Of a stretch of DNA of 64,000 bases, positions 60,931 to 64,000 are shown one piece after another. Origin of the DNA: Kryptolebias marmoratus (Eukaryota > Chordata > Actinopteri > Cyprinodontiformes > Rivulidae); NCBI RefSeq assembly GCF_001649575.2, contig NC_051443.1, forward strand, positions 4,381,876 through 4,445,875, read 5' to 3'. Position 1 is the stretch's first letter, and each line of letters begins with the position of its first letter. The position numbers and the translations under genes were made by a program. Below the pieces are notes generated by a model. It did no database searches and was not told where the DNA came from. It worked only from the letters and a program-made list of their open reading frames with translations.

Positions 60931-61069
60931 TTAACAGTTAATGCCAAAGTGTTATGCAAAGATCTTGTTTAATGAGCATCGCTTGGAGTTTGCTATGGAA
61001 ATACCTCACAGCTACTTCCATATAAAAAATTTTTTTCAGGTTACATTAGCAGTACAAACTGGGCTTTCA

Positions 61070-61235
61070 GTTTATAAAGTAGGTGCTGTAGTAGACAATA
61101 TGGGACAGTAATGTGCTCACATCCCTTGTTCCTCGTAAGCAGATAGGCGCCAGCATTTTGGACCACCTGCAGACGACCCAGAAGACACTTGTCCATCCAA
61201 ACATAAGGAGAGTAGCAGTAGTAGCACAACATTTT
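61070..61235 (-). mobile_element. LINE fragment (L2/Rex1-group C-terminus)
   Basis: The - strand reads WMDKCLLGRLQVVQNAGAYL, then LTRNKGCEHIT, matching the conserved LQxVQNAAARLLT motif near the end of many fish LINE reverse transcriptases. Only about 55 codons remain. Confidence 0.6.
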
Positions 61236-61599
61236 TTGCCTTGGGAAGGTGAGAGGTGAGCAGCTGTGCAATGACAAACATTCAGCACAGTGGGTGTTGT
61301 TCAGTTGAGAAAACAGCAACAAACTGAACAAATGATGTTATGCAAAAGTGTGGAGATTTATCATTAGCTAATGTAGCATTCTTTTACACCATAATGTTGT
61401 TTTAGAGAAAGGGTTGCTTTATAAACTTGAAAAATATATTTTTTTAAAAGTTGGCACTATTTGGCTAGCCATTAGCCCTAGCCTGGATGAAGACTTTTAC
61501 CCTTCTCTCCACACTCCATGCTCTACGGCTGACGTCAGGGCTGATAAGGTGCTAACTACTGATAACTATTTGACAGAACATCACTTAAAAGATAATCTG

Positions 61600-62350
61600 A
61601 CCGATCCTTAAAAAGACCAAAGTGGGACCCTGACAGCTTTACGCTTTCCCAGAAAGGCTGTTATTGTTCTGCCCATCAGCTCGCTCTTATCTGGACTTGA
61701 CGTGAACCTTGGAGCTGACTCTATGGTTGGAGGAAACAGTGTTCCTGACGGCGGGAATGACTGACACAAACAGAGAGGGAGTCGGACAGATGAGGGCAGA
61801 CGGGTGCAGGGAGGGGGGGGCGTTTGAGGGTCAGCACATCGCCTGAGCACTGAGTGTGGCCCGCAGCTGTATGCATAGGGGAGCCTTGGCCTCCTGCTCT
61901 GCATGTCAGGGGGCCGTGATTAATGACCTGCAGGCCTCGCTCTTAACCCCCCTGCCCCCCACCCCCCACTGCTGACCCATAGAAATCACTGTAGCCACTT
62001 CTTGTTTAACTAATGGACACAGCCGGGGGACGGACGGGCACCAGCAGACGAGTGCATCTATAAAAGAAATTGCAAAATGAGAGCAATTTCCCCTCTTACA
62101 AAACATAACGTGCCACTTTTTGTAGGCTCTATGTAATTTTAGGACAAGGGCGATGATTTCTTTGATGACTGTGTGCCTGTGCTGCGTGGAGGCTGAGGGG
62201 GCGCCCGCGCCTGTGTACTGGTTCCCAGCTTGTCAGGCAGCTGTCGAGGAGTGATTTATGACCACTAGACTCCAACCTGTCTTCACTGCCAGTTCAGTAT
62301 TGTTACAACTGACAGCTAATGAGGCCAGACATGCTTTCAAGCAGAGCACT
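61600..62350. other. Repeat-poor block, possible conserved non-coding DNA
   Basis: Higher complexity than its surroundings, with balanced composition at 62050-62350 and no repeat signature there. GC-rich at 61790-61980. Proposed regulatory DNA by context only. Confidence 0.25.
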
Positions 62351-62693
62351 TAACAGGACTTCAATCTTCCCCCGTCACAAGTACCATTTTTGCACACACT
62401 CCTTCGCACAACAGCCTCCTTTCTCTTTGCTTTCCTTGTTCTATGTCTCTCCACGCCGCAGCATATGACAGGAGCTGAAAAGGCCTCTGCTGACAGAAGG
62501 AGATGTTTCTCAGAAGGAAAAGGCAGAAGAAAGTCCCACTCTTTAGGAAACATAATACCTAATGCCTCATGTAATCTAATTATTTGATCTTTTTTACCAG
62601 GTTTTATATGTAAAAAATATTGCTTATGTTGTAATACTGCACAAAAATTATACATCTTTCATATCTGTATTTCCTAAATAAATTATTGGCCTG

Positions 62694-63390
62694 GCATTCC
62701 TTGAAGGAATGCATATCGCCCACTGCCTTTCATACCAGAGCTTTAGACTTAGAGCATTTTATGATGAGAAATGACAGAGTTGTAGACATTTTGGTAAAAC
62801 CTTGAAAATAATAATATGTGCAATATGCTGGTGAAGATTTTCAGTCATCCAGGATATGGTAAATCCAAAAAAGGGTTACAAACAAAAATAAAGAGAAACA
62901 AACAAGGACCCTAATGAGCCTCTATTGTTAGGAGAGTGAAGTCAATCTGCATGTGAATCCAGCTTACAGAACATCTCAGCTTTAAAAGCTCAAACTCCAC
63001 ACTCACTGCTTTTTGAATTGAGAAAGCTGCTTAGATGAGAAGCCAAACATTTTCAACTACAGAATATATGTCCAGTTGTTTTTGTTTTAAACCATTTTTT
63101 TAAAAATATGTACAGTCTTATATGCTGGCGATCAGTCTCAGCTACTACCACACCAAATTAAAGGTCAATATATGTAAAACTGAGTGGGTTTTAAAGTTTT
63201 TTAAGGTCAGTTTACTGTGGCAGCCATTTTGAGTTGGGCTGACTCCAAAAGTTAATCAGTTGTAGATGTACATTCAATAATTATTTTCTGTAAGTTTCAT
63301 TAAAATTATTTCAATGGTTCATGAGATTTTTTTGGTAACAGACAACATGTCCACACCTACAGACATGGGCAAAAAAAACAATTGTTCACC
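62694..63390 (-). repeat. Dispersed repeat copy carrying an insertion
   Basis: The reverse copy begins with the perfect 19-bp palindrome GCATTCCTTGAAGGAATGC (62694-62712) and ends near cccatgtctgt read in reverse (about 63360). About 260 bp at 62820-63090 are foreign to other copies (including gatgagaagccaaacattttc), so another repeat is nested inside. Confidence 0.7.
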
Positions 63391-63670
63391 TTTTCCTTTT
63401 GATGGCAGGCTATAAACATTATAAACATTGGTAAAGCAGGAAATTCTTTTCTTCCTCAAGCATCTTGCAAATTGCAAAGATTGTGCAAAGATGCCCATAC
63501 AGAGCCACAAGACTCTTTCCTTTCACAAGCTCCCAGTGTGGCGCTTTTCTTACTGTACACCAGCTTGCACATAATGTTTGATTTAAGAAGCTTTTGGTCT
63601 CATTGTAAAAAGTGGTGCCCACAGGGAATGCCACATTATTCCAAATTGTTTCAGTTTATAGTAAATCGTT

Positions 63671-63745
63671 TCATCCATCCATCCATCCATCCATTGTCTT
63701 CCGCTTATCTGGGGTCGGGTCACGGGGGCAGCAGGACGTTTCATT
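63671..63745 (-). mobile_element. LINE 3' tail (Rex3/RTE-like)
   Basis: (CATC)n at 63672-63694 followed by text matching, on the - strand, the last bases and (GATG)n-type tail of the LINE copies at 29752-30152 (ccgacccc, ataagcgga). Only about 75 bp remain. Confidence 0.75.
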
Positions 63746-63852
63746 TGTTTTTTGTTTGTTTTTTTTTCAATAAAAGCACACATTGGTAATAAAAAGGAGC
63801 TTTGTGTGTAACAGCAGTGTCTGATGCCGTTAAGTATTTCACACAAACCTAT

Positions 63853-64000
63853 ACAGGTGCTGGTCATAAAATTAGAATATCATGAAAAAGTAGATTGATT
63901 TCAGTAATTCCATTTAAAAAGTGAAACTTGTATATTATATTCATACATTACATACAAACTCATATATTTCAAATGTTTATTTCGTTTAATTTTGATGATT
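63853..64000. mobile_element. End of a Tc1/mariner-type element, cut by window edge
   Basis: Begins acaggtgctggtcataaaat and continues ttagaatatcatgaaaaag and tttcagtaattccat, a terminal sequence I recognise from widespread fish DNA transposons. The element runs out of the window, so its class is tentative. Confidence 0.55.

Overview
This window is vertebrate genomic DNA, almost certainly from a teleost fish. It has spliced genes with GT..AG introns, low gene density and abundant teleost-type interspersed repeats: LINEs ending in (GATG)n-type tails that resemble Rex3/RTE, Tc1/mariner transposases, and Ty3/gypsy LTRs with 5-bp target duplications. There are four assembly gaps, each of exactly 100 N. 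I cannot name the species.

The only ordinary host protein gene I can support is znf703 (nlz1, NET/NocA-family zinc finger) on the + strand. It has two exons, 44961-45197 and 46703-48205 plus the stop codon, giving 580 residues. The rest looks like the repeat-rich gene desert expected around such a developmental regulator. A few repeat-poor stretches could be conserved enhancers (about 15.6-16.6, 21.4-21.7, 57.4-57.8 and 61.6-62.4 kb).

The most unusual feature is an 8.1-kb DNA transposon at 36408-44508. It has 71-bp terminal inverted repeats that are identical at the two ends and a perfect 6-bp target duplication (GTCCAG). It carries two convergent spliced genes. The + strand gene encodes a HECT-type ubiquitin ligase-like protein with a ubiquitin-interacting-motif-like segment. 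The - strand gene encodes a DDE integrase/transposase. Both are broken in this copy (an in-frame stop; a frameshift and an apparent loss of the first catalytic Asp), yet the ends are pristine. This suggests recent movement powered in trans. The insertion sits about 450 bp upstream of the znf703 start codon and separates the CpG-rich promoter from its original upstream flank.

Layout: 0-6 kb, AT-rich with two LTR-like elements. 6-12 kb, LINE copies, one split by a MITE. 12-15 kb, L2-like tail, Tc1 remnants and a solo LTR. 15-18 kb, possible conserved sequence and LINE scraps. 18.5-19.7 kb, a young LTR retrotransposon collapsed on a gap. 20-24 kb, mostly unique. 24-28 kb, LINE and gypsy remnants with a nested solo LTR. 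29-35.5 kb, more LINEs and LTR-like DNA. 36.4-44.5 kb, the HECT/integrase transposon. 44.5-49 kb, znf703. 50-51.7 kb, a hAT-like non-autonomous element. 54.4-56.5 kb, a minisatellite split by a solo LTR, then a dead Tc1. 57-64 kb, possible conserved sequence and dispersed repeats.
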